Positions 34,149 to 43,426 of a stretch of 64,000 nt of DNA are shown here, one piece after another. Both the position numbers and the translations under genes were made by a program. Source of the stretch: Puteibacter caeruleilacunae (GTDB lineage: Bacteria > Bacteroidota > Bacteroidia > Bacteroidales > Prolixibacteraceae); assembly GCA_005217565.1 (NCBI GenBank), contig SJCO01000009.1, positions 1 through 64,000 on the forward strand. The letters are read 5' to 3'. The notes under the pieces are model-generated. The model worked only from the letters and a program-made list of their open reading frames with translations. It did not search any database and had not been told where the DNA came from. How positions within the stretch are numbered: position 1 is the stretch's first letter; every line of letters starts with the position of its first letter.

Positions 34149-34366
34149 CTTATTAAAAGATATTTAGATTGTTTGATTCTAAGATTTTCTGATTTTACCT
34201 TCTTCTAGCGAAGATTCGATTATTAATCCTTGCTTTCATTCATTTAAGGCGAACATATTTATTCTGAAAAGCTTAGTCTCGTTAAATTCAATCCACACCA
34301 TAAATATTTGTTACGAGTGTAAACTATAATCTCTACTAATTTACGAACTTTTCCTATTTTCGTCAC

Positions 34367-35245
34367 ATGATTACGTATGATGAACCGGTATTTCGACCTC
34401 CAAGTGAGGCTTATTCTCTAATTCTACAGGCAACAATTGGTTGTTCGTGGAATAAGTGTGCATTTTGTGAAATGTACTCTAGTAAACAATTTAAGGTAAG
34501 AAAAGAAGAAGATTTATTTGCCGAAATCGATGGCTTAGCACCATATGCACAGCAAATCAGAAAAGTTTTTCTGGGAGATGGTAACGCCATGGTATTGTCA
34601 ACCAATAAACTGATTAGAATCCTGGATAAACTCCATGGAACCTTTCCTCGATTAAACAGAGTATCGGCATATGCTGCCCCAAAAGATATTGTATCAAAAA
34701 CAGATGAGGAGCTTCAGCTATTGAATCAACACGGACTAAAACTATTGTATGTTGGTGCTGAAACAGGAGATGATCAACTTTTAGAAGTGATTACCAAAGG
34801 AGAATCATTCCAAAGTACTAGTGTTGAGCTTCAAAGAGTCAGGAAGGCTGGTATAAAGATTTCTGTGATGATCCTTAATGGATTAGGAGGAAAGCATTTT
34901 TCTCTACAACATGCACTTAATTCAGCTCGACTAATTAATGAAGTTCAACCAGAATTTCTGTCAACACTTGTTTTAAGTTTTCCTTATGGGGAGGAACACT
35001 TTAGAGCAAAATTTAACGGTGACTTCACTCCTTTGAATACGATCGAATTGATTGCAGAGATGAAGATATTCATTGAAAATCTGGAGCTAACAAATTGCGT
35101 TTTTCGCAGTGATCACGCATCAAACTATCTGGTTTTGAGAGGCAATCTTTCTCGTGACAAACAGGAACTCCTGACTAGGATAAACAAAGTTCTAAATGAT
35201 CCTGGAAATGCTAAGCTACGACCTGAATGGTTAAGAGGATTATAA
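34367..35245 (+). CDS. Radical SAM protein with a CX4CX2C cluster
   Basis: The 292-residue protein begins with TIGCSWNKCAFCEMY, a CX4CX2C variant of the radical SAM [4Fe-4S] motif, followed by VFLGDGNAMVLSTNKLIRIL (a beta-strand and Gly-rich motif) and LYVGAETGDDQLL, VMILNGLGGKHFS of the SAM barrel. It belongs to the Elp3/MiaB/NifB-type family of small radical SAM proteins of unknown substrate; CX4CX2C members are common in Bacteroidota. It has no signal peptide. The next gene on the same strand is a ferredoxin-nitroreductase 116 bp away with its own -7 element, so they may be separate units. Confidence 0.85.
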   Translation: MITYDEPVFRPPSEAYSLILQATIGCSWNKCAFCEMYSSKQFKVRKEEDLFAEIDGLAPYAQQIRKVFLGDGNAMVLSTNKLIRILDKLHGTFPRLNRVSAYAAPKDIVSKTDEELQLLNQHGLKLLYVGAETGDDQLLEVITKGESFQSTSVELQRVRKAGIKISVMILNGLGGKHFSLQHALNSARLINEVQPEFLSTLVLSFPYGEEHFRAKFNGDFTPLNTIELIAEMKIFIENLELTNCVFRSDHASNYLVLRGNLSRDKQELLTRINKVLNDPGNAKLRPEWLRGL

Positions 35246-35294
35246 CAAGCAATGTACGCAATAGCCAAGAAGCCATCAATTGAAGAACAATTAG

Positions 35295-35302
35295 TACATT
35301 TG
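35295..35302 (+). promoter_or_regulatory. -7 promoter element of the nitroreductase gene
   Basis: TACATTTG matches TAnnTTTG. Transcription would begin near 35309, about 53 bp upstream of the start codon. Confidence 0.45.
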
Positions 35303-35361
35303 CGACTTCAAGTAAAAAAAAGAGTAGTGCCATATTAGGCAACATCAAATAACGAATTATC

Positions 35362-36189
35362 ATGATTGATTTTAAAATTGACGAATCAAAATGTATTGAA
35401 TGTGGTTTATGTGCCAAAGAATGTCCGGTTAGGATTATTGCAATGGAACCAAAACCAGTTATTCGCAATGGGAAAGAAAAGAACTGCTTAAGATGTCAGC
35501 ACTGTTTGGCAGTCTGCCCTACTGGAGCCTTGTCTATCCTTGGAAAAAAACCTGAAGATAGTGTAACTGTTGCTGGCGAAATGCCTTCGAACGAAGCGAT
35601 GACACGACTAATCAAGACCAGACGTTCGGTTCGCGTATATAAAGACGAAAGTATTGACCGTAAAGTTATTCATGAATTGCTTGATACTGCAGCGTATGCT
35701 CCAACCGGTCACAACAAGAATGCAGTACACTTTCATGTTATTGATACTCCTGATGCGATGAATAGTTTTCGTCAAAAGGTTTATTTGGCATTAAACGAAG
35801 CTAGTAATGCAGGTAAACTAACAGGATCTCATGAATTTCTAAATGGTATTCAGCACTTGTGGATGACTAAGGGTATTGACATTATCTTCCGAAATGCGCC
35901 GCATTTGGTAATTGCTAGTGCTCCAAATAAAATCACTTCACCAAAAGCTGATTGTTTAATTTCAATGAGCTATTTCGAATTACTAGCCAACACAAATGGA
36001 ATTGGTACACTTTGGAACGGAATGATTCAATTTGCATTAGATGAAATCGCTCCTGAACTAAGAAAAGCAATCGGTATTCCTGTTGATCACGCTATTGGTT
36101 ATGCCCTACTATTCGGTAAACCAGCTGTAAAATACGCTAGAGGTATTCAATCGGAAGGATTACACGTAAACTATGTAAATATCGACTAA
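35362..36189 (+). CDS. Ferredoxin-nitroreductase fusion protein
   Basis: The 275-residue protein starts with a two-cluster ferredoxin domain (CIECGLCAKECPVRIIAMEP and CLRCQHCLAVCPTGALSIL; residues ~11-70) followed by an FMN-dependent nitroreductase domain (about 85-260: LIKTRRSVRVYKDESIDRKV, AAYAPTGHNKNAVHF, ANTNGIGTLWNGMIQFALDE, YALLFGKPAVKYAR). The electron route is from an external donor through the two [4Fe-4S] clusters to FMN. Fusions of this type occur in anaerobes; their physiological substrates are mostly unknown. A 26 bp tandem repeat begins 3 bp after the stop codon. Confidence 0.9.
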   Translation: MIDFKIDESKCIECGLCAKECPVRIIAMEPKPVIRNGKEKNCLRCQHCLAVCPTGALSILGKKPEDSVTVAGEMPSNEAMTRLIKTRRSVRVYKDESIDRKVIHELLDTAAYAPTGHNKNAVHFHVIDTPDAMNSFRQKVYLALNEASNAGKLTGSHEFLNGIQHLWMTKGIDIIFRNAPHLVIASAPNKITSPKADCLISMSYFELLANTNGIGTLWNGMIQFALDEIAPELRKAIGIPVDHAIGYALLFGKPAVKYARGIQSEGLHVNYVNID

Positions 36190-36192
36190 GGT

Positions 36193-36280
36193 TTTGTCCT
36201 GGCGCACGGGATGGTTGCTTTGTCCTACCGGACAAACTGTTTCTTTTGTCCTGCCGGACGGGCCTTCATTTTTGTCTCTT
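36193..36280 (+). repeat. 26 bp tandem repeat (three full units and a partial fourth)
   Basis: TTTGTCCT recurs at 36193, 36219 and 36245, and TTTGTCTC at 36271, each exactly 26 bp apart. Units 2 and 3 carry GTCC-TnCC-GGAC, a small inverted repeat, so each may fold into a hairpin. The array starts directly after the nitroreductase stop and ends at its terminator. Confidence 0.75.
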
Positions 36281-36300
36281 AAGAAACAACACTGTTTCTT
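36281..36300 (+). terminator. Intrinsic terminator behind the nitroreductase gene
   Basis: AAGAAACA and TGTTTCTT form a perfect 8 bp stem with an ACAC loop, followed by TTTG. The T run is short. Confidence 0.55.
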
Positions 36301-36359
36301 TTTGATATAGCATTTGCTAAATGCGATGACTTAACACAAAAACGAAGCAAAAAAGTCAA

Positions 36360-36423
36360 GGCTTCCTGCAAAAAGTGATGAATTTATTGCAGTTGCTAAA
36401 TCTATCACTTTTTCCAGGAAGCC
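36360..36423. repeat. Long imperfect palindrome (20 bp arms)
   Basis: The arms at 36360-36379 and 36404-36423 pair with one C-C mismatch (GGCTTCCTG/CAGGAAGCC and AAAAAGTGAT/ATCACTTTTT) around a 24-base loop. A smaller hairpin, GCATTT/AAATGC, lies at 36310-36324. There is no gene between 36190 and 36707; this structured stretch may be a small RNA, a transposon remnant or an mRNA processing site. Confidence 0.6.
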
Positions 36424-36571
36424 AATTCGTATGCGAGGGGTGGAACGTTTAGATCAGGAACCGTAAGGCGATAGACGAACGTCAAAACCAATTAAAGCAC
36501 CTTTTTTATGAACAACCCTCATTATTCCCTTGTTTTATCTCTGAATAACTATGATTATTGCTACGTTTTAG

Positions 36572-36579
36572 TACTTTTG
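36572..36579 (+). promoter_or_regulatory. -7 promoter element of the GAF-type protein gene
   Basis: TACTTTTG, followed by a CG-rich step, is a typical Bacteroidota -7 element. It implies a leader of about 120 bases before the start codon at 36708. Confidence 0.55.
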
Positions 36580-36707
36580 CGCCGCTAAAACAACTTTGAA
36601 GATAAGATTATCCTTGTTAGCCCTTGCTTTACATTAAAAGGATGTTTAATTTTATCGAGATCATCATATCAGTCTCATCATTTATTGAGACTAAAATTTA
36701 GACGAAT

Positions 36708-39077
36708 ATGACACACAAAGATATGGTAAAGTGTAGTTTCATTAATACTCAACTAAAGTCATCTTTGAGTTTTGAGTATTTAATAGCTGACATTGAAAAA
36801 ATAGCCAAGCAAAAAGACCATCCGATGGTTGAGTTGGCGAGAGCAGTAGTTCGTGAGCTTAAAAATGCCCCAGAACTAAAATCTCCAATAAAAAACAACA
36901 AGATTCTTGATGATAATCAGCCATTAATCAATAAGATGATGGCGTTTGTGTTTAATCCTCTACATCATCATTCAACGTTAGCAGTTGCCTCTGCTCCTTT
37001 TGTGCAACATTTTATTTATAGTTCTCAATTATTTGAGAGAACTTTTATAGGGCAGCATAAGGAATTTGAACTTGCTGAAGATTTTGAAGATGCAAGTATT
37101 GAATTGGCAATGATTTATCAGGCTTATTTGATTATTCTTGATAAATACTTTGATTTTAAACTAAATCAGAGTATACCATTCAACTATAAGCTTACTGACA
37201 CACAAACAAAAGCCATTCATTACTATGAAAAGGTAATGGATACCACATACATTGATGTAAAAGCGAAGAAGAAAGTAAAGAAGCTTTCTCATCAAGAGAT
37301 AATGAGCTTGTTTGATAACACTGAGGATTTGGACCATTGGAATGAAAGAATCCCTTTGGATAACTTTGAATTCATCGGTTTCCTTAAGTTTAATTTTACA
37401 GATATCACACATAGTTTTGTACTATCTCAATTAAAATCTGATTTGCTTAATAAGGATGCCATTATTACCGATGACGGTTATGAGCAAATCAGACAACGTA
37501 TTGCAATCCTTCTTGAGATACCTGATGTAGATCTTGGACTAACAGCTTTCGGTGATTTTGAATCTGAATTCAATGAAAACCTAATTTGGAAAAGTTTACT
37601 TTCAAAGGAAGAACTTGATTGTAAGGAGTTTCAAGGTACTATTTTTGAAAAAGCGTACATCAATAAGAAAATAATTTTATCGGAAGATCTGCAACAAACA
37701 GAACGAGATAAGGCAATTAATCTTCTTTTGTTTAAAGGATACCGTGGACATGTGGTGATTCCTCTAATGCATGACGAAGAGATTGTTGGAATGATGGAGT
37801 TTGGAACAAAAGAACCAAACAAACTTAATTTATTCCAGCTTAAGCGTCTTTACGAATTGTTCCCAATGTTTGCAATCGCATTAAAGCGATCAAAAGAGGA
37901 TCTTGATGACCGTATCCGTGCTATCATGCAAGATGAGTACACGGCAATACACCCAACAGTTGAATGGAGATTCCAACAGTCTGCCCTTCGCATTCTTAAT
38001 GAAAAGCTTAGAAACGAGACTCCACAACTTGAGCCTATCATTTTTAATAATGTAGTACCTATCTATGGTGCTTCTGATATTCGTAGTTCTACAATTGCGA
38101 GAAATGAGGCGATAAAAAGCGATCTTTCAGAACAGCTAAAAATGGCGAATGATATCCTAACAGTTGCTCTTAAAGATAAGGAAATGCCACTTCTTGATCA
38201 CTTATCATTTAAAGTTGATCAGTCGCTAAATACTGTTCAGAACGGATTAAAAGCTGGAGATGAAGTAAGCATCCTTGAATTCCTAAGACGCGATATTGAA
38301 CCTGTATTTGCACAGTTGAAAAAGCGTAGTTCGGCTGCATCAGACTTAATTGATAAGTATTTCGCAGAGTTAGATCCTGAATTGAAGGTAATCTATAAAA
38401 AGCGTAAAGACTTTGAATGTTCACTTACAAGAATCAATGATGTTGTTGGTGAGATTATTGATCAGGAACAGATCAAAGCACAGCAGGTTTATCCTCACTA
38501 CTTCGAAAAATACCGTACTGATGGAATCGAATACAATGCATACATTGGAGATTCATTAGTGCAGAATATCCCGTATAGCGAGATTTACCTTAAAAATATT
38601 CGTTTGTGGCAATTAATGGTGAAGGTAAAAGTTGCACGTAAAATACAGGAGTTGAATCCTGAGTTACCTTGCAAATTAGATATCACGCAATTAATTCTTG
38701 TTCATAGTAATCCTTTAAGTATTACTTTCCGACAAGATGAGAAGAAGTTTGATGTTGCAGGAGCGTACAATATTCGCTACGAGATTACCAAAAAACGCAT
38801 TGATAAAGCCACAATTAAAGGAACTGACGAGCGTATTACCCAGGTTGGTAAAATTGCAATTATCTATTCCCATGCTGAGGAAATTGAGGAATATAAGCGT
38901 TACATCGACTTCCTTGTAGCAGGAAATTACTTGAAGGAAGGTATTGAGTATCTTGATTTGGAAGACCTAAAAGGAGCTTCAGGATTAAGAGCTATTCGTG
39001 TAGCAATTAACTTTAATTCTTCTGCTGATCAGGTAGACATCAATATGGAGAAAATTAATAATGCACAGCTAAGTTAA
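36708..39077 (+). CDS. Large GAF-domain-containing cytoplasmic protein of unknown role
   Basis: The 789-residue protein has no signal peptide or membrane helix. The middle part (about residues 240-400) looks like a GAF domain (LLFKGYRGHVVIPLMHDEEI, VGMMEFGTKEPNKLN, LYELFPMFAIALKRSKEDLD). The flanking regions are mostly helical, and the C-terminal ~150 residues form an alpha/beta domain (VGKIAIIYSHAEEIEEYKRY). I do not know a described function; similar long GAF proteins are conserved in Bacteroidota. It is a single gene with its own promoter and a strong terminator. Confidence 0.75.
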   Translation: MTHKDMVKCSFINTQLKSSLSFEYLIADIEKIAKQKDHPMVELARAVVRELKNAPELKSPIKNNKILDDNQPLINKMMAFVFNPLHHHSTLAVASAPFVQHFIYSSQLFERTFIGQHKEFELAEDFEDASIELAMIYQAYLIILDKYFDFKLNQSIPFNYKLTDTQTKAIHYYEKVMDTTYIDVKAKKKVKKLSHQEIMSLFDNTEDLDHWNERIPLDNFEFIGFLKFNFTDITHSFVLSQLKSDLLNKDAIITDDGYEQIRQRIAILLEIPDVDLGLTAFGDFESEFNENLIWKSLLSKEELDCKEFQGTIFEKAYINKKIILSEDLQQTERDKAINLLLFKGYRGHVVIPLMHDEEIVGMMEFGTKEPNKLNLFQLKRLYELFPMFAIALKRSKEDLDDRIRAIMQDEYTAIHPTVEWRFQQSALRILNEKLRNETPQLEPIIFNNVVPIYGASDIRSSTIARNEAIKSDLSEQLKMANDILTVALKDKEMPLLDHLSFKVDQSLNTVQNGLKAGDEVSILEFLRRDIEPVFAQLKKRSSAASDLIDKYFAELDPELKVIYKKRKDFECSLTRINDVVGEIIDQEQIKAQQVYPHYFEKYRTDGIEYNAYIGDSLVQNIPYSEIYLKNIRLWQLMVKVKVARKIQELNPELPCKLDITQLILVHSNPLSITFRQDEKKFDVAGAYNIRYEITKKRIDKATIKGTDERITQVGKIAIIYSHAEEIEEYKRYIDFLVAGNYLKEGIEYLDLEDLKGASGLRAIRVAINFNSSADQVDINMEKINNAQLS

Positions 39078-39096
39078 GCTTAGTGATAATATAAGA

Positions 39097-39126
39097 AAGC
39101 CCTGCAATCAACCGACTGCAGGGCTT
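39097..39126. terminator. Bidirectional terminator between convergent genes
   Basis: AAGCCCTGCA (39097-39106) pairs perfectly with TGCAGGGCTT (39117-39126), followed by TTTT on the plus strand. It ends the GAF-type gene and may also serve the GH116 gene on the minus strand. Confidence 0.85.
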
Positions 39127-39147
39127 TTTTGTAACCACTTTTTTATA

Positions 39148-41718
39148 TTACTGTACTGAAATACTCAGTTTATCAGTTTTCTTCAAATTTGTCTTAGGTA
39201 ATTTTACAGTCAGTTTTTTCCCTTCAACCTTGAATTTTACATCAACTGCTTGCCCATTTAACATGGCAACAACATTTGATGGTTTACCTACTTTAATCAA
39301 GGTAACATTAACCTGATTAAGGCTTAATTCACCATAGGTAAGTTCAATCTCGAATGATTGTTTGTTACCTTTCAACTCCTGAGTATAAGATCCCCAACCT
39401 TCAGCAGCAATAAATGCCGATTGGAAACTTTTGGGAGTAAATTTAGGATCAAACTCAATAATTCCTTTTGGTCCATGATATACATATCCACCGGCAGCAA
39501 CAAAAGGAGCATAACCACTCATTGCTCTTGTGTAGTGATTTCCATACTCAATCTCATTATATGGATTTCTACGCTCTGCAGAATAACGATCATGAACTGC
39601 TTTCTCTACTTTCATTGCCTCATCAGTTAATCCTTCTGAGATAAGCGTAGCAGCCAATTGATGCTCTTGCCCTGTCCACATTTCGCTAAAATATCCTACA
39701 ACAAGCTTTTCCCAATCATTTTTGATAATACCAGGAGCTTTATCTGTTCCCCCTTTAGGGAATGTACACATGATAATTCCACGCTCATCATCATCGGCAT
39801 ACCAACGCTTGATAGGAATTGATGCAGTATCAAGATAAGCCTGATAGTTATCCACGTAATTGTACTTCATCATCGATTTTAGCGCAGTGATTACTTCATC
39901 TTGAGGTAAGATATGTCCTAATCCCATTTGAGCTGCCCAATACTGTCCTAAAAGCTGATCGGTATGACATCCATCGTTGGTATTTGGTGCTTCTGGGTGC
40001 TCTGGATCCAATTTCTGTATGAAATACTCACCATTAAACAACTCCTCAGAGATATTCTCGAATGCCATTGCAGAGATCTTCTTACACTCCTTTGCAAAAC
40101 GACTATCATTCATATCAAGAGCCATCTGCTCGCTAGCCTTAAGTGCTGCAGCATATAATCCACTAATCCAGGTTATCTTACCATACCACATACGATCAAG
40201 CGTATTGTACTGAATACCTTCCAGGATTCCATCAGCCTTACCGGTCTTTTCTTTATCCTGAGCAATCATGTATTGCATACTCTTCTTAATCTTACTCCAA
40301 TTCCTTTTCAAAAAGGCATTGTCGGCCGACATAGTATGCTCTCTATAAGTTCGAAGAATTGTACCTGCATGCCCATCAACAGCGTATCCACGACCATCAT
40401 GTTGACCAAATCCTGACATTTCACCGCGATAGCCAATAATACCTTCTTCTTTAAATGATAATCCGTAATCAACTTGTTCACGTAATTGGCTAGTCAAATG
40501 AGGGAATACACGTCCCATAGCCTGCTCATAATGAAATACGTGAGTACAAGTACCATGACCAAGATTTACACCCTCCATTGTATAGAAACGACCTTCATTT
40601 TCAGGATTATCAGTAATATCGTTCATTCTAATAGAAACGGTAGTAGCTAATGTACTTACATTCAAGAATGTTCTATCAAGAAACCACTTTGGTAGTGTTG
40701 AATTATACCAGGTTTTATTCCAATCTTTAGTTGCACTTAATAACCATTTATTTTGCAATACATAGTCACCAACTTCAGCAGCGTTTTTGAATTGTGCAGA
40801 ATAGTAATGACGAATGTTTTTTAAGCCTTTCCAGTGGTGAGCCATATCCCAAAGGTGTACATTAGGGAAATACCAGCTTAGAAGATAAGTGAAAGTCTTG
40901 CTCTCTCCTTTCTTAAGCTTTACAGATCCAGAAACAGTTCCTACTAGAGGATCAGCCATTTTAGCCTTTGCTTCTTTGTTTTTAGGATCTCCCATGTAAA
41001 CGTTAATTCCTCGTGGTTTGCCCGCCGTAGCAGCACCTTTTCCTTCACCAATTAGTGTTAGAGACATGTTTCCCCAATCAGCCAATTCTTCTTTGAGGCT
41101 TTCATCAGTTGAGCATACTAAACGTACATAGTCATCACCTTTGACAATACTATTTGTGTTTTGTACATCCTTACCTTTACCTCTAAAGTAACCAGCCATA
41201 TTTTGCAACCAACCAGTAATCTCAACAGTCACCTCTTTTTCCTGATTGTTGGTAACTGTATATTCTAAAACAGTCACTGGTAATCCTGAATTATCAGCAT
41301 CGGTTGGAATAAATGGTGAATAAGCCACTAATGAAGCATCTACAGGAAGGGTTGGATCCTTATAGTATACTTTTCCTACAGGATACTCTCCCTCAAAACT
41401 AATATCAGAGAAGCCACGCTCATTTAAAGCTCTGTGATGAACGCGATCTCCTTCAATGATTTTCAATCCAAAACCATTTGGGAACTTTTTCTCCTGAGTG
41501 AGAGGATTCAAGTAAAAACGATCACCAGGACCGCCTGGATCAACCATTCCAACGTTAAATATATCCCAATACCATAGCTGACCATCTCCTCCAAGATATA
41601 CCTGTCCTGTGCAAACTCCACTTACTGGCATACCAATATACTTGAGATTTTTGGTCTCAATTGCCTTCCCCATCAGAAACGGGAGCAATAAAACGATAGA
41701 TAAAATAACTTTTCTCAT
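39148..41718 (-). CDS. GH116-family glycosidase (DUF608-type), enzyme 1
   Basis: The 856-residue protein has a signal peptide (ILSIVLLLPFLMGKAIET). Residues ~25-290 form the N-terminal beta domain (GMPVSGVCTGQVYLGGDGQL, YWDIFNVG), and ~320-760 the (alpha/alpha)6 catalytic barrel with GTCTHVFHYEQAMGRVFPHL, the nucleophile region ILEGIQYNTLD (Glu500) and the acid/base region DGCHTDQLLGQ (Asp587). GH116 includes beta-glucosidases and beta-xylosidases, and a bacterial exo-beta-D-arabinofuranosidase has been placed in it. This one is a lone unit with a promoter-proximal direct repeat (41799-41834), downstream of the GH172/GH29 operon. Confidence 0.88.
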   Translation of the reverse strand: MRKVILSIVLLLPFLMGKAIETKNLKYIGMPVSGVCTGQVYLGGDGQLWYWDIFNVGMVDPGGPGDRFYLNPLTQEKKFPNGFGLKIIEGDRVHHRALNERGFSDISFEGEYPVGKVYYKDPTLPVDASLVAYSPFIPTDADNSGLPVTVLEYTVTNNQEKEVTVEITGWLQNMAGYFRGKGKDVQNTNSIVKGDDYVRLVCSTDESLKEELADWGNMSLTLIGEGKGAATAGKPRGINVYMGDPKNKEAKAKMADPLVGTVSGSVKLKKGESKTFTYLLSWYFPNVHLWDMAHHWKGLKNIRHYYSAQFKNAAEVGDYVLQNKWLLSATKDWNKTWYNSTLPKWFLDRTFLNVSTLATTVSIRMNDITDNPENEGRFYTMEGVNLGHGTCTHVFHYEQAMGRVFPHLTSQLREQVDYGLSFKEEGIIGYRGEMSGFGQHDGRGYAVDGHAGTILRTYREHTMSADNAFLKRNWSKIKKSMQYMIAQDKEKTGKADGILEGIQYNTLDRMWYGKITWISGLYAAALKASEQMALDMNDSRFAKECKKISAMAFENISEELFNGEYFIQKLDPEHPEAPNTNDGCHTDQLLGQYWAAQMGLGHILPQDEVITALKSMMKYNYVDNYQAYLDTASIPIKRWYADDDERGIIMCTFPKGGTDKAPGIIKNDWEKLVVGYFSEMWTGQEHQLAATLISEGLTDEAMKVEKAVHDRYSAERRNPYNEIEYGNHYTRAMSGYAPFVAAGGYVYHGPKGIIEFDPKFTPKSFQSAFIAAEGWGSYTQELKGNKQSFEIELTYGELSLNQVNVTLIKVGKPSNVVAMLNGQAVDVKFKVEGKKLTVKLPKTNLKKTDKLSISVQ

Positions 41719-41798
41719 GTGTAGTGATTTTCCTTTGTTAATTGATATTGGCGAATTTATTTATTACCCTTATTCTTGACAGCCCACATATCATGAAT

Positions 41799-41834
41799 AA
41801 AGGTGTACTATTCGTTACTTAAAAGTGCACTATT
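41799..41834 (-). promoter_or_regulatory. Direct repeat, 22 bp period, upstream of GH116 enzyme 1
   Basis: On the plus strand AAAGGTGTACTATT (41799-41812) and AAAAGTGCACTATT (41821-41834) match at 12 of 14 bases. The pair lies 81-116 bp upstream of the start codon, a usual place for an activator site. Confidence 0.45.
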
Positions 41835-41862
41835 TATGACTATCATACGTAATTAAACAAAA

Positions 41863-41897
41863 ATGGCTGCAAAAGGTAATACTCCTGATGCAGCCAT
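41863..41897 (-). terminator. Intrinsic terminator behind the GH29 fucosidase gene
   Basis: ATGGCTGCA and TGCAGCCAT form a 9 bp stem around a 17-base loop. On the minus strand it is followed by TTTTTG. It ends the GH172-GH172-GH172-GH29 operon. Confidence 0.7.
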
Positions 41898-41928
41898 AAC
41901 AGACACAAAGTCTTGATATTGAATATAG

Positions 41929-43395
41929 CTATTGCTTAATTTTAAATGTATAAGCAAATTCACATGGTAATTCATCCGGGGTAAGGGCTGGTACCTTTAG
42001 TATTAAGTTTCTACCCTTTTGTTCCCATTCAATATTGATATCTGTACCTAGTAGCGTTATTGTGCTATTAGATTTAATCTTCATATCGCGGATTACCAAT
42101 TTTTCTTTAGGCCATTTAGGAACGATAGCGAAGATATCTTTATCTTTCTTTGTAAAGAAAACTTCACGAACAGCATATCCTGGTTGTTGCTCAATGGTTT
42201 GCTTTATGATGAAATCAGCAGGAAGATAATGGGTACCTTCTGGCTTCCAATCTTTCTTTCCATCTTTCGACCATTGGCATGCCCTATCCCATTTACGAGA
42301 ACTATAAATTGCTTCTCCATTTACTTTTAGCCAATTTCCAAGAGATAATAAACGATCCTGCATAATTGGAGGAATATTTCCATATTTATCAGGACCAATA
42401 TCTAATAGAAGATTTCCACCATTACTCACAACATTCAGCAATAAATACACTAGTGTTCTGCGTGAAGCATAGTCCTGCACATCCTCGTTCACATTATAAC
42501 CAAATGAGAAACCGATACCTCGACATTCTTCCCAAGGATGAGTTCCGTCTAAACCTGACTGATACTCTGTAGAATAGTATCCACCATGGTTAAAGCGACA
42601 ACCTTTTCCCCAGCGGTCATTAATAACAACGTTATCTTTAATCGATGACTCATTAAATAACCATGCCAATAGTTCCTGAGAATGCCACTTCTCAGGTTCA
42701 ACATCCCAGTCTCCATCAGACCAGATCAATTCTGGTTTATAATTCTCAACCAGGTCTTTAAACTGAGGATGCATATGCTCAAGAGCAAATTTCTCAGGAT
42801 CTTTCTGATATAAAGGATTGAACCACTCATACAGTGAGTAATAAGTTCCAAACTTCACATCTGTCTTCTTTACTGCAAGTTCCAATTCTTTAAGTAAATC
42901 GCGATGTGCACCAACATCCTTTGCATTCCAAGGAAATCCCCAGGTCTTGTTGGCAGTCTCACTTGGCCACAAACAAAAACCATCATGGTGCTTTGAGGTA
43001 ATCATCATGTATTTAGCTCCTGCATCTTCAAAAAGCTTAGCCCACTCATCAGCATTAAAATCACGAGCAGTTAACTCTTTCCCAAAGTTATAGTAGCTAT
43101 AATGATCACCATAGGTTTTGCTATGATGGTCATATACCTCTTTTCCAGAAAAATTACCATTTCCGAAAAGGGTTCTATTTTGAAGCCAGTACTGATACCA
43201 CTCAGAATAAGTTCCTTTAGGACTCCATGCAGGTACAGAATACGGTCCCCAGTGAATAAAGATACCTAACTTCGCATCCTGAAACCACTCAGGAATAGGT
43301 CTGCTGTCAATTGATTCCCAGGTAGGCTCATATTTTTTTTGAGCAGAACATGATAGCCAAACACATACAGCCATCAATATTAATAATACTCTCAT
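41929..43395 (-). CDS. GH29 alpha-L-fucosidase, lipoprotein
   Basis: The 488-residue protein has a lipobox (MAVCVWLSCSAQ, Cys16). The GH29 barrel shows LGIFIHWGPYSVPAW, KYMMITSKHHDGFCLW, and ELIWSDGDWD with the expected nucleophile Asp227; GNLLLDIGPDKYGNIPP follows. A C-terminal beta domain starts near residue 400. The family releases alpha-L-fucose (some members related 6-deoxyhexoses). Length and motifs fit GH29 subfamily A-like enzymes with broad tolerance. The gene is 31 bp behind GH172 enzyme 1 and should be cotranscribed. Confidence 0.92.
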   Translation of the reverse strand: MRVLLILMAVCVWLSCSAQKKYEPTWESIDSRPIPEWFQDAKLGIFIHWGPYSVPAWSPKGTYSEWYQYWLQNRTLFGNGNFSGKEVYDHHSKTYGDHYSYYNFGKELTARDFNADEWAKLFEDAGAKYMMITSKHHDGFCLWPSETANKTWGFPWNAKDVGAHRDLLKELELAVKKTDVKFGTYYSLYEWFNPLYQKDPEKFALEHMHPQFKDLVENYKPELIWSDGDWDVEPEKWHSQELLAWLFNESSIKDNVVINDRWGKGCRFNHGGYYSTEYQSGLDGTHPWEECRGIGFSFGYNVNEDVQDYASRRTLVYLLLNVVSNGGNLLLDIGPDKYGNIPPIMQDRLLSLGNWLKVNGEAIYSSRKWDRACQWSKDGKKDWKPEGTHYLPADFIIKQTIEQQPGYAVREVFFTKKDKDIFAIVPKWPKEKLVIRDMKIKSNSTITLLGTDINIEWEQKGRNLILKVPALTPDELPCEFAYTFKIKQ

Positions 43396-43426
43396 AATAT
43401 AATTATTTAAGGGTGATTAAAACTTC

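Noticed and set aside
34355-34362. TATTTTCG as promoter of the radical SAM gene
   Set aside because: It departs from TAnnTTTG and would put the transcription start at or inside the start codon.
36193-36280. CRISPR array
   Set aside because: The 26 bp units are adjacent without spacers and there are no cas genes.
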